Positions 1-6,513 of a stretch of DNA of 21,814 bases are shown one piece after another. Origin of the DNA: an uncultured Clostridia bacterium (GTDB taxonomy: Bacteria; Bacillota; Clostridia; Christensenellales; Borkfalkiaceae); assembly GCA_934249215.1 (NCBI GenBank), contig CAKQKN010000050.1:1-21814 (forward strand). The letters run 5' to 3'. The notes below the pieces were generated by a model. It was not told where the DNA came from. It made no database searches and worked only from the letters and a program-made list of their open reading frames with translations. The translations under genes were made by a program, and so were the position numbers. Every line of letters starts with the position of its first letter. The first letter of the stretch is position 1.

Positions 1-106
1 GAATCAGATATAGGTTTTCGTTCTCGTTCAGTGCGGCAACCGCGCCCGAAATATTGACTTCGGGCGATCTGTCGCCCCCGAAACAGTCGATAACTATCTT
101 AACCAT
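1..106 (-). CDS. plsX: Phosphate acyltransferase PlsX, N-terminal fragment (runs off left edge)
   Basis: Only the first 35 or so residues are present, beginning MVKIVIDCFGGDRSPEV. PlsX makes acyl-phosphate from acyl-ACP at the start of phospholipid synthesis, and the family opens with a DxMGGDxxPE motif near a short beta strand, matched here as DCFGGDRSPE. The usual alanine-methionine of the motif is Cys-Phe. The ATG at 104-106 is preceded by GAGGGCAGGTG as a Shine-Dalgarno region, and a promoter lies about 75 bases further upstream. The following residues (ISGAVAALNENENLYLI) also fit the family, which has a helix and then a strand there. The rest lies outside the window, so integrity cannot be judged. 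In many Firmicutes rpmF lies just upstream of plsX; no such gene is seen here. Confidence 0.82.
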   Translation of the reverse strand, partial: MVKIVIDCFGGDRSPEVNISGAVAALNENENLYLI

Positions 107-181
107 ACGGTAACACCTGCCCTCGCGGTCAAAGAAAAAAACTCGCCGCGTCTATGTAATGCGTAATAATCCACTTCTATA

Positions 182-210
182 ATGATAACATTTTTCGTTT
201 AGTTTTTCAA
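182..210 (-). promoter_or_regulatory. Predicted housekeeping promoter for plsX
   Basis: On the minus strand, TTGAAA (205-210) and TATCAT (182-187) are separated by exactly 17 bases. Transcription would start near 175, giving a leader of about 70 bases before the plsX ATG. No FapR-type palindrome was recognised around it. The boxes match the sigma-A consensus at most positions, but assignment is by pattern only. Confidence 0.5.
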
Positions 211-497
211 GGAAAAAATAAGCGTCTTGCCGATTTTCAATGAAATAGGCGCGATTTTTAGTCAGAAAAAAGCGTTTCGGAACGCGTTCGACGAAAAACA
301 CGGCTCGTCTCGAGAAAACGAAGGACCAAAATCGCGTTTTTTATTCTTTACGCAAGATATTTTCGTAGGGATTCCATTCCTTATTAATTTTTCGTTTGCT
401 TTTCGGGCACAGAGATTCCTTTCGCCTCCACTAAAAATGTCTTTGAGACGATTCCGGAAGAAAAAAACTTTATTTTTTCAAAAATGCGAACATATGT
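211..497. other. Divergent intergenic stretch with no recognised gene
   Basis: This stretch lies between the plsX promoter and the promoter of the radical SAM operon. It is richer in A and T runs than the flanking genes. The plus-strand reading frame of the downstream gene stays open back to a TTG at 227, but the predicted extension has no family resemblance and lies upstream of the promoter, so it is not taken as coding. No L32 (rpmF) or YceD-like gene, tRNA or terminator was found on either strand. Confidence 0.6.
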
Positions 498-526
498 TTG
501 ACTTTCGTAAAAGAGCGTGTTATAAT
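498..526 (+). promoter_or_regulatory. Strong sigma-A type promoter for the radical SAM operon
   Basis: TTGACT (498-503) and a perfect TATAAT (521-526) are separated by 17 bases, the optimal spacing. Transcription should start near 533, only about 24 bases before the ATG at 557. That leaves room for the GGAGG at 546-550 and little else. This promoter fixes the real start of the downstream gene, because the longer open frame begins upstream of it. Confidence 0.8.
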
Positions 527-556
527 GCATTCGAAAAGAAGCGACGGAGGCGTGAC

Positions 557-1801
557 ATGCTCGACGAGAAAAAGCTTAATATTTTAACGGAGAGCGCAAA
601 ATACGACGTGTCGTGCTCGTCGTCCGGCTCCGCCCGAAAAAATAGCGGCGGACTCGGAAACGCGGCGCCTGCCGGTATATGCCACTCGTTCACTCCGGAC
701 GGAAGATGCATTTCTCTTTTGAAAATTTTGCTATCGAACGAATGCGCTTTCGACTGTTCGTATTGCGTCAATCGCAGGTCCAACGATTTGCCCCGCACTA
801 CCGCCACGCCGCAAGAGATATGCGAACTTACGATGAATTTTTATAAACGGAACTTCATCGAGGGACTGTTCCTTTCATCGGCGATATACAGAAACCCCGA
901 GTATACGATGGAACTTCTTCTCGAAACGGTACGGAAACTTCGTAACGAGTATAAATTCAACGGATACATTCACCTTAAAGGAATCCCCGGGGCGAGTTAC
1001 GAACTTATAAGACAAGCGGCGAGCCTTGCGGACAGAATGAGTTTCAATATCGAACTTCCCTCGGAAAAAAGTCTTAAGGCGCTCGCGCCGCAAAAATCAA
1101 AGAAATCCATCTTTCTTCCGATGAACACGCTGTCGATCGAGAAAAGAGAAACGAAAAAGGAAAAACGCGGGAGCCTTTTTCTCCCCGCGGGACAAACGAC
1201 GCAGATGATCGTCGGCGCGTCGCCCGAAAAAGACGGAAAGATAATCAGACTTTCGCAAGCGCTTTACGACAGGTTTTCCCTTAAGCGAGTTTATTACTCT
1301 TCATACGTTCCCGTGAATGCAAAGACCTCTCTTTTACCGACGGCGCCCGTCGGACTTCTGAAAGAACATCGCTTGTATCAGGCGGATTGGTTGATGAGAT
1401 TCTACGGTTTCAATGCGGAAGAAATTTTGCCGGAGGACGAAGATCTTCGTCAGGACGTCGATCCGAAACATGCATGGGCGCTTCGAAACCTCGACAAGTT
1501 TCCCGTCGAGATCAACGACGCCTCTATCGAAGAACTGCTTCGCGTTCCCGGAATCGGAGTCAGGAGCGTTTATAAAATAATCAACGCAAGACGATATTCG
1601 AAACTCTCGATCGAAAGTCTTAAAAAGATGAGAGTCGTGCTTAAAAGAGCCAGAGATTTCATAACGATCGGCGGCAAGTTTTTCGGAGGAAACACACCGT
1701 TTCTTCCGATCATGCAGACAGACGAAAACAATACTTTTTCACAACTCAGCATGTTTTCCGATCAGTCGATTTATCAGAGCGCCTTGTACGGAGAATTTTG
1801 A
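557..1801 (+). CDS. Putative DNA modification/repair radical SAM protein with C-terminal helix-hairpin-helix
   Basis: The protein has 414 residues. The radical SAM cluster motif CAFDCSYC supplies Cys63, Cys67 and Cys70 (CX3CX2C), which would bind the 4Fe-4S cluster and SAM. The N-terminus KYDVSCSSSGS is typical of the family (TIGR03916, radical SAM proteins linked to a uracil-DNA-glycosylase-like partner). A helix-hairpin-helix DNA-binding motif around residues 318-350 (VPGIGVRS) resembles those in repair proteins. The ATG at 557 was chosen because GGAGG ends 6 bases before it, a promoter lies at 498-526, and family members start at this point. The open frame upstream to 227 is not coding-like. 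The gene is followed after 19 bases by its DUF4130 partner, a pairing known across Firmicutes and other bacteria. The family name rests on residue patterns; the chemistry and substrate are not established. Confidence 0.92.
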   Translation: MLDEKKLNILTESAKYDVSCSSSGSARKNSGGLGNAAPAGICHSFTPDGRCISLLKILLSNECAFDCSYCVNRRSNDLPRTTATPQEICELTMNFYKRNFIEGLFLSSAIYRNPEYTMELLLETVRKLRNEYKFNGYIHLKGIPGASYELIRQAASLADRMSFNIELPSEKSLKALAPQKSKKSIFLPMNTLSIEKRETKKEKRGSLFLPAGQTTQMIVGASPEKDGKIIRLSQALYDRFSLKRVYYSSYVPVNAKTSLLPTAPVGLLKEHRLYQADWLMRFYGFNAEEILPEDEDLRQDVDPKHAWALRNLDKFPVEINDASIEELLRVPGIGVRSVYKIINARRYSKLSIESLKKMRVVLKRARDFITIGGKFFGGNTPFLPIMQTDENNTFSQLSMFSDQSIYQSALYGEF

Positions 1802-1820
1802 ATCAAGGAGGAAAAAAGAA

Positions 1821-2573
1821 ATGACGATATATAAATACGACGGCACAATAAACGGCATTTTTTCTTGCATTTTTAAATCTTTTATGTCAGACAAAACGCC
1901 GTTGTACGTTTCTTCCGATTGCGTTCAGACAAGTTTTTGCGACGACGTCGTGAACGTTAGAACCGACGAACAAAAGAGCAATAGCGTCGTGAAAGCGTTC
2001 ATTCGCTATGCGGGAAAAGGTGCACTGCATGATCTTTACTACGCGTTCAGAAGCGGAGATAAAAACAAGGACACGATCATATTCAATTACGTGCGAAAAA
2101 CGCTCGAATGCAGAGCGGATATTTCTCAGGACTTTGCCTGCCCCGCCTCACTCGATTTTTACGAACTGATCAACAGAATCGGGAACGAAATCCATCGAAT
2201 GAAAGGTTTTTTACGCTTTTCGATGACCGATAACGACGTTCTATACGCTCATTTTACTCCCGATAACGATATAACGGACTTATTGCTCCCGCACTTCATC
2301 GCAAGGCTCGGAAAAGAATCGTTTGCCATTCATGACACGAAAAGAAACGTCGTCGCCATGTATAACGGGGTCGAACGAAAAGTCGTTAAACTCACCGTTC
2401 CGCTTTGCGTTACCCTCGCGGACGGGGAAGAAAATTTCACGGCTCTTTGGCAAACCTATTATGACAGCGTGACGATTAAAGAGAGGATAAACGAGCGCGC
2501 GATGCGCGGATATATGCCCGCAAGATATCATGAGTTTATTTCGGAAAAGAACAGAAAAACACTGATTATATGA
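1821..2573 (+). CDS. DUF4130 / TIGR03915 family putative DNA repair protein, partner of the radical SAM protein
   Basis: The protein has 250 residues, near the family's usual length. It opens with the strand-turn MTIYKYDGTINGIFSCIF typical of the family, which continues with a short segment about surface display of the loaded cofactor or substrate that is not defined biochemically. The C-terminal part carries the hallmark LWQTYYDSVTIKERIN...MPARYHEFI, which in family alignments reads LWk.Y..siaIkeR.N...m.k.Yw..l. This domain is also found fused to uracil-DNA glycosylase-like domains in other bacteria, which is the basis for the repair label. AAGGAGG at 1805-1811 gives strong translation from the ATG at 1821. 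It lies 19 bases after the radical SAM gene, so the two form an operon ending at the terminator at 2607-2650. The exact reaction is unknown. Confidence 0.88.
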   Translation: MTIYKYDGTINGIFSCIFKSFMSDKTPLYVSSDCVQTSFCDDVVNVRTDEQKSNSVVKAFIRYAGKGALHDLYYAFRSGDKNKDTIIFNYVRKTLECRADISQDFACPASLDFYELINRIGNEIHRMKGFLRFSMTDNDVLYAHFTPDNDITDLLLPHFIARLGKESFAIHDTKRNVVAMYNGVERKVVKLTVPLCVTLADGEENFTALWQTYYDSVTIKERINERAMRGYMPARYHEFISEKNRKTLII

Positions 2574-2606
2574 GCATTTTTCTAAATTATCATGTTTGAC
2601 ATAACG

Positions 2607-2650
2607 AAAAAGTCGCGCTCGAAAATATCGTTTTCAGTCGCGACTTTTTT
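2607..2650. terminator. Bidirectional intrinsic terminator between convergent operons
   Basis: AAAAAGTCGCG (2607-2617) pairs with CGCGACTTTTT (2639-2649), an 11-base-pair arm with A's on one side and T's on the other, so it can terminate both strands. The 21-base loop contains an inner GAAAA/TTTTC pair. It sits between the plus-strand repair pair and the minus-strand spoVA operon. Confidence 0.85.
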
Positions 2651-2682
2651 GATTGTCTTTTTATTTGAATTATAATTTAAAA

Positions 2683-3054
2683 TCAGTTTCTTTTGCTTGA
2701 CGGACGGAATATGAGCGCGTTGAAAAAACTAAAAACCACGGCGGCGGTTATCCCTGCCGCGGCAGCAGTCATCCCTCCGGTCAACGCTCCGAATATGTTT
2801 TCCTTTGCACCTTTTATCGCGCCGTTTGCAAGCAGATAACCGAAGCCGCAAATCGGAACGGTCGCGCCGCTTTGAGCGAAATCAACAAGATATTTATATA
2901 CGCCGAGCGCTTGCAATACAAGCCCCGATAACATAAAATAAACGAGAATTTTCCCCGCGGTGATTTTCGTGTAGTTTATGAGAAGCTGGGCAAAAGTACA
3001 TATCGCGCCGCCGACGGCAAACGCCTTTATATACGTTAAAACGATTTCTGTCAT
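2683..3054 (-). CDS. spoVAE: Stage V sporulation protein AE (SpoVAEb-type)
   Basis: The protein has 123 residues and is an integral membrane protein with about four hydrophobic segments (roughly residues 5-27, 34-55, 67-85 and 92-115). SpoVAE is part of the channel that moves dipicolinic acid with calcium into the developing spore and out again in germination. Family signatures visible are FAVGGAICTFAQL near the start and the small-residue segment SGATVPICGFG in the middle, which mirrors IVPITGF in SpoVAC. It lies 27 bases after spoVAD and is the last gene of the operon before the terminator. The Shine-Dalgarno match is weak. The length fits SpoVAEb; the separate soluble SpoVAEa is absent. 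Confidence 0.93.
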   Translation of the reverse strand: MTEIVLTYIKAFAVGGAICTFAQLLINYTKITAGKILVYFMLSGLVLQALGVYKYLVDFAQSGATVPICGFGYLLANGAIKGAKENIFGALTGGMTAAAAGITAAVVFSFFNALIFRPSSKRN

Positions 3055-3081
3055 ATGTATGCCGACAAGCGGCGAATCAGA

Positions 3082-4074
3082 TTATCGATACAGCTCGATC
3101 AGATGCGCGATTCCCGGAATCGTGTCGCCCTGCTGTGTCGAAGTAGTCGATAAAAGCGCACCCGTCGTGACGAGAAGAATCCGCGAATATTCCCCTTTCA
3201 GCATCTTTTTGTATATATAAGAATTGAACACCACGGCGGAACATCCCGCACCGCTTCCGCCCTGATATTCGTCCTCGTCGATATTGTATATCAGCTCGCC
3301 GCAATCGACGTGGTTTGCGTCTATATCTAATCCTTTTTTCAACAGCAAATCTTTGAGAATACGCGAACCGAGCGTGCCGAGATCCCCCGTCACGATGAGA
3401 TCGTAATCGCGAGGAGATCGGGTCGTGTTATTGAAAAAATCGAGAATCGTGTCGGCGGCGGCAGGCGCCATCGCCGCGCCCATATTGTTCGCGTCCGAAA
3501 CGCCGTAATCGACGACGCGACCCAAAACGGCGGAACCTATTCTTATTTCCCCTTGCCCCGAACGCGAAATGACGTTGGCACCCGCTCCCGTTACCGTCCA
3601 TTGCGACTGTGCGGGGCGCGTCGTGCCTTGCTCGAGAGGAAATCGGTATTGACGCTCGGCAGTCGAAAAATGGCTCGCCGTAGCGCAGACGACGTTATCG
3701 AGATAGCCGCCGTCGACGAGCGCCGACCCGATGATCATGCTTTCCGCCATTGTCGCGCACGCATTATAAACTCCGAGAAAAGGAAATTCGAACTCGCGGG
3801 CGGCAAACGATGAACTAATGATCTGATTCAGAAGATCGCCGCCTATATACGCGCCTACGTTTTCTTTTGCGATTTTACTTCTTTTTACCGCGCGCTCGAT
3901 GGCGCAGGCAAGCATTTTTCGCTCGGCAAGCTCGAACGAGCGTTGATTATCATAATCGTCATAGACTTTAAGATCGATATAACCGGATAAATTTCCGCTC
4001 GCCTCTTTCGGTCCGCAAACGGTATATGTCGAAACGATCGACGGACTGTTTTTAAATATAATGACTCTCGACAT
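3082..4074 (-). CDS. spoVAD: Stage V sporulation protein AD
   Basis: The protein has 330 residues (family about 335-340) and a thiolase-like fold. SpoVAD binds dipicolinic acid for delivery to the SpoVA channel at the spore inner membrane. Key matches are VYNACATMAE around Cys106, the thiolase nucleophile position; ASHFSTAERQYRFPLE and QWTVTGAGA in the middle; and the C-terminal run GGSGAGCSAVVFNSY followed by TTGALLSTTSTQQGD and IPGIAHLIE. All are conserved in SpoVAD of Bacillus and Clostridium. The start at 4074 lies only 2 bases after the spoVAC stop, so translation is probably coupled. No recognisable strong Shine-Dalgarno site precedes it. Confidence 0.97.
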   Translation of the reverse strand: MSRVIIFKNSPSIVSTYTVCGPKEASGNLSGYIDLKVYDDYDNQRSFELAERKMLACAIERAVKRSKIAKENVGAYIGGDLLNQIISSSFAAREFEFPFLGVYNACATMAESMIIGSALVDGGYLDNVVCATASHFSTAERQYRFPLEQGTTRPAQSQWTVTGAGANVISRSGQGEIRIGSAVLGRVVDYGVSDANNMGAAMAPAAADTILDFFNNTTRSPRDYDLIVTGDLGTLGSRILKDLLLKKGLDIDANHVDCGELIYNIDEDEYQGGSGAGCSAVVFNSYIYKKMLKGEYSRILLVTTGALLSTTSTQQGDTIPGIAHLIELYR

Positions 4075-4076
4075 AA

Positions 4077-4532
4077 TTATAACCCGAAAATGTAATAGAT
4101 CAACCCGACGATAACGCTTCCGGAAACACCGAAAACGATTATCGGGCCCGCAACGACGAACATTTTCGCCGCCATTCCGTAAATAAATCCCTCGCGCGCA
4201 AATTCCATTGCAGGCGAAGCGACCGAATTCGCAAACCCCGTAATAGGTACGATCGAGCCGCCGCCCGCGTGTTTTCCGATGTTGTCGTATACGCCGAAAC
4301 CCGTCAGCAAAACGCCGAGAAAAATCAGCACGACGGACGTCGCCATCGCAAGTTCGTCACCCGAAAGTTGAGCGAACATCATAAACATATATCTGATGAA
4401 TTGCCCTATGCTGCAAATAAAACCGCCGACGATAAACGCATTGAACAGACTGCGCCGTTCGTTTGATTTCGGAGTTTTTTCGGACACGTAGTTTAAGTAC
4501 GCCGCGTTTGTCATAATTCTGTTTCTCGTCAT
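4077..4532 (-). CDS. spoVAC: Stage V sporulation protein AC
   Basis: The protein has 151 residues with about four hydrophobic segments: residues 30-52 (FIVGGFICSIGQF), 62-84 (VVLIFLGVLLTGFGVYD), and two near 115-150. SpoVAC acts as a mechanosensitive channel component in dipicolinic acid movement. The motifs AFIVGGFICSIGQ, GVYDNIGKHAGGGSIVPITGFANSV and SPAMEFAREGFI are hallmark SpoVAC sequences. GAGGAGA (4543-4549) lies about 10 bases before the ATG at 4530-4532. Its start codon overlaps the stop of a possible 34-codon leader frame (ATGA arrangement). A sigma-G-type promoter lies about 110 bases upstream. Confidence 0.95.
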   Translation of the reverse strand: MTRNRIMTNAAYLNYVSEKTPKSNERRSLFNAFIVGGFICSIGQFIRYMFMMFAQLSGDELAMATSVVLIFLGVLLTGFGVYDNIGKHAGGGSIVPITGFANSVASPAMEFAREGFIYGMAAKMFVVAGPIIVFGVSGSVIVGLIYYIFGL

Positions 4533-4633
4533 TTGTCGCTTTTCTCCTCAAGCGTCGAATGCGGCATAAACGATTCGCGCTCGTCGATTCGTCTGAGCGG
4601 CTCGTAAGGTTCGAATCCCGTTCTTTTTTTCAT
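4529..4633 (-). CDS. Possible 34-residue leader ORF overlapping spoVAC start
   Basis: A short open frame starts MKKRTGFEPYEPLRRIDERE and is strongly charged, ending in its own TGA inside ATGA with the spoVAC start. The 4-base overlap is typical of coupled genes, and the Shine-Dalgarno of spoVAC sits within it. The catch is the promoter: the predicted -10 ends at 4639, so the transcript would begin at about 4632-4633, almost exactly at this ATG. The ORF would then be leaderless, or start at the internal ATG (residue 23), or not be translated at all. I do not recognise it as a known family. Charge and coupling favour it weakly. Confidence 0.32.
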   Translation of the reverse strand: MKKRTGFEPYEPLRRIDERESFMPHSTLEEKSDK

Positions 4634-4638
4634 AACCC

Positions 4639-4669
4639 TATTATGCGTTTCGGTTCGATTTTTTATTCA
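4639..4669 (-). promoter_or_regulatory. Sigma-G-type (forespore) promoter for the spoVA operon
   Basis: On the minus strand TGAATA (4664-4669) is followed after 18 bases by CATAATA (4639-4645). This agrees with the sigma-G consensus (-35 TGMATA-like, -10 CATNNTA) and, less specifically, with sigma-F. In Bacillus subtilis the spoVA operon is transcribed by sigma-G in the forespore, so gene content and promoter agree. Transcription would start near 4632, about 100 bases before spoVAC. Confidence 0.7.
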
Positions 4670-4736
4670 GAAATCGTTTTGCCCAAACCGCGGAGCATTC
4701 GGACGCAACCGTAAAAAATGCGTTTGTCGCGGGCAT

Positions 4737-4766
4737 AAAAAAACGACGGTCGATATAAAACCGCCG
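4737..4766 (-). terminator. Intrinsic terminator of the ATPase/WXG-like operon
   Basis: On the minus strand CGGCGGT (from 4760-4766) and ACCGTCG (from 4744-4750) pair over seven bases with one G-U wobble, around a nine-base loop, followed by seven T's (A's at 4737-4743). It lies 15 bases after the stop of the last small gene and separates that operon from the spoVA promoter. Confidence 0.8.
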
Positions 4767-4781
4767 CCGCGTAGTTCAACG

Positions 4782-5342
4782 CTATTCGATTTTGAGCGAT
4801 AAATATTTTTCAAGCACACGCATTACGCGAGTAAGCGCAGTCAGCGCACGATCGTTGTCGGATTCGATCTTTGAAAAAAGTCGTTCGCATTCTTCAAGAT
4901 ATTTACGCATTTCGGCAATATCCGTCGAAAGATAGTCCGCTTTACGCCCCAGATCGGATTCTTTTTCGCAAAGCTCGTCGATTACGGAAAAATATCTCGC
5001 CGCATTCGCATTTTCTCTGTTTATTTCCGCGCTTATCGCCGCAGCTTCAGCCGACGCGTCGCTCTGACCTTTTTCGCCGCCGCTTTCCAAACCCGATTTT
5101 ACCGCGGATAGAGCGTTTGCCCGACTTTGCGAATGCGCGCGCATTTCCTGAGCCGTGCGCACATACCGAGCCGTTTCTTCTTTGAGCTTGCAATAGAAAC
5201 TATATTTTCTTTCCATTCCGTTTATCGCGTTTTCGACGATACCCGCGAATTGCCGACGGAACTCGTCGAACTCGGTTTGAAAATCGTTCGCCCCGTCGTA
5301 GAACTTTTCAGCCGCTTCAAAAGAACATAAAGCCTTTTCCAT
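4782..5342 (-). CDS. Coiled-coil protein of unknown function, last gene of the ATPase/WXG-like operon
   Basis: I do not recognise a family. The protein has 186 residues and is almost wholly helical by eye. An N-terminal helical part (about 1-80) has aromatic residues, then there is a Ser/Gly/Ala-rich hinge near residues 85-95 (SGGEKGQSDAS) and a second long charged helix (about 95-186). There is no Trp, no signal peptide and no membrane segment. AGGTGAA (5345-5351) precedes the ATG. The gene ends in TAG at 4782-4784. Its position as the sixth gene, just before the terminator, makes it a likely partner or substrate of the upstream ATPase, perhaps a longer helical-hairpin protein in the way WXG or LXG proteins partner with EssC. 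That role is inference from context. Confidence 0.75.
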   Translation of the reverse strand: MEKALCSFEAAEKFYDGANDFQTEFDEFRRQFAGIVENAINGMERKYSFYCKLKEETARYVRTAQEMRAHSQSRANALSAVKSGLESGGEKGQSDASAEAAAISAEINRENANAARYFSVIDELCEKESDLGRKADYLSTDIAEMRKYLEECERLFSKIESDNDRALTALTRVMRVLEKYLSLKIE

Positions 5343-5361
5343 ACTTCACCTATATAATGTG

Positions 5362-5640
5362 CTACAGCCGCGAAACGATGCTTTTTACCGCGCTTTCGTC
5401 GGCAGAACAATCAAAACTTTCGGCGTGACTTTCGAGTTCTTCCATTTTGTTTACGTAAAACGACGCGCTCGATAAATCGTCGTTAAGTCGTTTCGAATAA
5501 AATTCGAAAGATCCGTAAACGGCGTCGTCCCATATTTTGTCGCTGTAACAGAAAGCAAACAGCATCTGATATAATTTACGGGCTTGCTCCGAAATCTTCA
5601 AAAGACTTTCGGAAACGCATTTAATGTTATCGTTTGCCAT
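5362..5640 (-). CDS. Small WXG100-like helical protein
   Basis: The protein has 92 residues with two predicted helices around a central turn, IWDDAVYGSF (near residues 36-45). WXG100 proteins are about 100 residues and have W-x-G at the turn between two helices; here the motif is W-D-D, a variant also seen in the neighbouring 85-residue protein. There is no signal peptide or membrane segment. It starts 3 bases after the previous stop, with GGGG about 5 bases before the ATG, so translation is coupled. It ends in TAG. Expected role: a substrate or structural partner of the FtsK-like ATPase. The WXG assignment is by shape and motif only. Confidence 0.75.
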   Translation of the reverse strand: MANDNIKCVSESLLKISEQARKLYQMLFAFCYSDKIWDDAVYGSFEFYSKRLNDDLSSASFYVNKMEELESHAESFDCSADESAVKSIVSRL

Positions 5641-5643
5641 AAT

Positions 5644-5940
5644 TTACCCCGTGTAGCGCGTATCGTAAAGATATTCGCAAACGACGTCGTCGACTTTTTT
5701 CAGAAATTCGCACGCACGCCGTATTTTTTCGCAAGCGTCCTTGATTTGTTTTTCCGCAATCGCCACGTTGACTTTCAATCTTTCGTAATTCGCACCGTCA
5801 AAACAGTTTTGCACGACGCTTACGTTGTGCTTTAAAATATGACACTCTTCGAGCAGAATTTCACCGCTCTTTTTCAAGGACGAAGCCGCGCTTCTTACGT
5901 AATAACATTCGGCTTTCATCGTGATAGGGTCGCCGCTCAT
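5644..5940 (-). CDS. Small WXG100-like helical protein (FDG variant)
   Basis: The protein has 98 residues, helix-turn-helix in appearance, with CFDGANYERLK at the centre (near residues 46-56). Trp of W-x-G is replaced by Phe, but the Gly and the following helix are kept. The C-terminal part ends VVCEYLYDTRY, resembling the YxxxD/E secretion signal of type VII substrates (Y-x-x-x-D, reading YLYDT loosely), but this is weak. The start overlaps the stop of the 85-residue gene by four bases (ATGA). Several Cys residues (in the order of five) are unusual for an exported small helical protein. Function is inferred from the operon. Confidence 0.76.
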   Translation of the reverse strand: MSGDPITMKAECYYVRSAASSLKKSGEILLEECHILKHNVSVVQNCFDGANYERLKVNVAIAEKQIKDACEKIRRACEFLKKVDDVVCEYLYDTRYTG

Positions 5941-6194
5941 ATCTCTTTAAGTTCTCTTTGTTCGACGGTGTCGGCAGCTTCGTTCAGAACGGACGTGGCT
6001 TTTACGAGATCGTCGATTATTCCTTCCATATACGCGCGGAACGCTTTGTATTGAGGATCGTCCCAATATCTGTTTAAATCGTCCGTTTCGCGAGCCATTT
6101 TATCCGCCTGATCGTTTATTTCAGCCGAGAATTCCCTTATATCGCTCACAAGACGCCTTACGACCGTCTTTTCTGATTTTCCCGATTGAACCAT
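5937..6194 (-). CDS. Small WXG100-like helical protein (WDD variant)
   Basis: The protein has 85 residues. It contains the clearest WXG-like turn in the cluster, YWDDPQYKAFRAYM (near residues 43-56), followed by a second amphipathic helix. WXG-like proteins in Firmicutes often carry W-x-D/G followed by a Phe six or so residues on, as here. A run GGGGG (5 C's at 6203-6207 on the plus strand) lies about 8 bases before the ATG. It is 19 bases downstream of the 99-residue gene and overlaps the next gene by ATGA. There is no signal peptide. The family call is by pattern. Confidence 0.78.
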   Translation of the reverse strand: MVQSGKSEKTVVRRLVSDIREFSAEINDQADKMARETDDLNRYWDDPQYKAFRAYMEGIIDDLVKATSVLNEAADTVEQRELKEI

Positions 6195-6213
6195 TATAAT
6201 ATCCCCCTTTAAG

Positions 6214-6513
6214 TTAATTGTCCCACTTGCGCCAGATATGATTCAGTCTGCTCGCAAAGTCTTTTGCGGAAACGATGAGTTCGGATATTTCCCTTTCGGC
6301 TTCCGCCAATTTCAGCGAAAACTTCTTTATTTCGTCCTTCGCCTTGTCCATATTGCTCGTTTGAAAATAAGGCTCGGCGATTCTTATGTTATTCTGCATT
6401 ATCTCCGAGTCCTCGCGCGTAAGACGACAATAAGAAAGCACCGCTTCGAGTGATTCTACCATCGACTGCAGGTTTTTTACGTCGTATTTTTCGATCTGCA
6501 AGTTAAGTTTCAT
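6214..6513 (-). CDS. Small helical protein directly after the FtsK-like ATPase
   Basis: The protein has 99 residues and is all-helical by eye: helix 1 about residues 12-50, a possible turn at IRIAEPYFQTSN (43-54), helix 2 about 55-92. It ends in IWRKWDN with two Trp residues, so the tryptophans are at the C-terminus rather than at the central turn. It has the size and shape of the WXG100 superfamily but not the motif. The ATG overlaps the ATPase stop by four bases (ATGA), the tightest coupling in the operon, suggesting equimolar production or direct contact with the ATPase. I do not recognise a family. Confidence 0.75.
   Translation of the reverse strand: MKLNLQIEKYDVKNLQSMVESLEAVLSYCRLTREDSEIMQNNIRIAEPYFQTSNMDKAKDEIKKFSLKLAEAEREISELIVSAKDFASRLNHIWRKWDN

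Noticed and set aside
340..480. Search for an rpmF or DUF177 gene upstream of plsX on the minus strand
   Set aside because: Only a very short GTG frame (about 8 codons) is present; no zinc-binding Cys pairs or L32 signature.
227..556. Upstream extension of the radical SAM frame to a TTG at 227
   Set aside because: It lies upstream of a near-perfect promoter (498-526), shows no family resemblance, and the ATG at 557 has a good Shine-Dalgarno.
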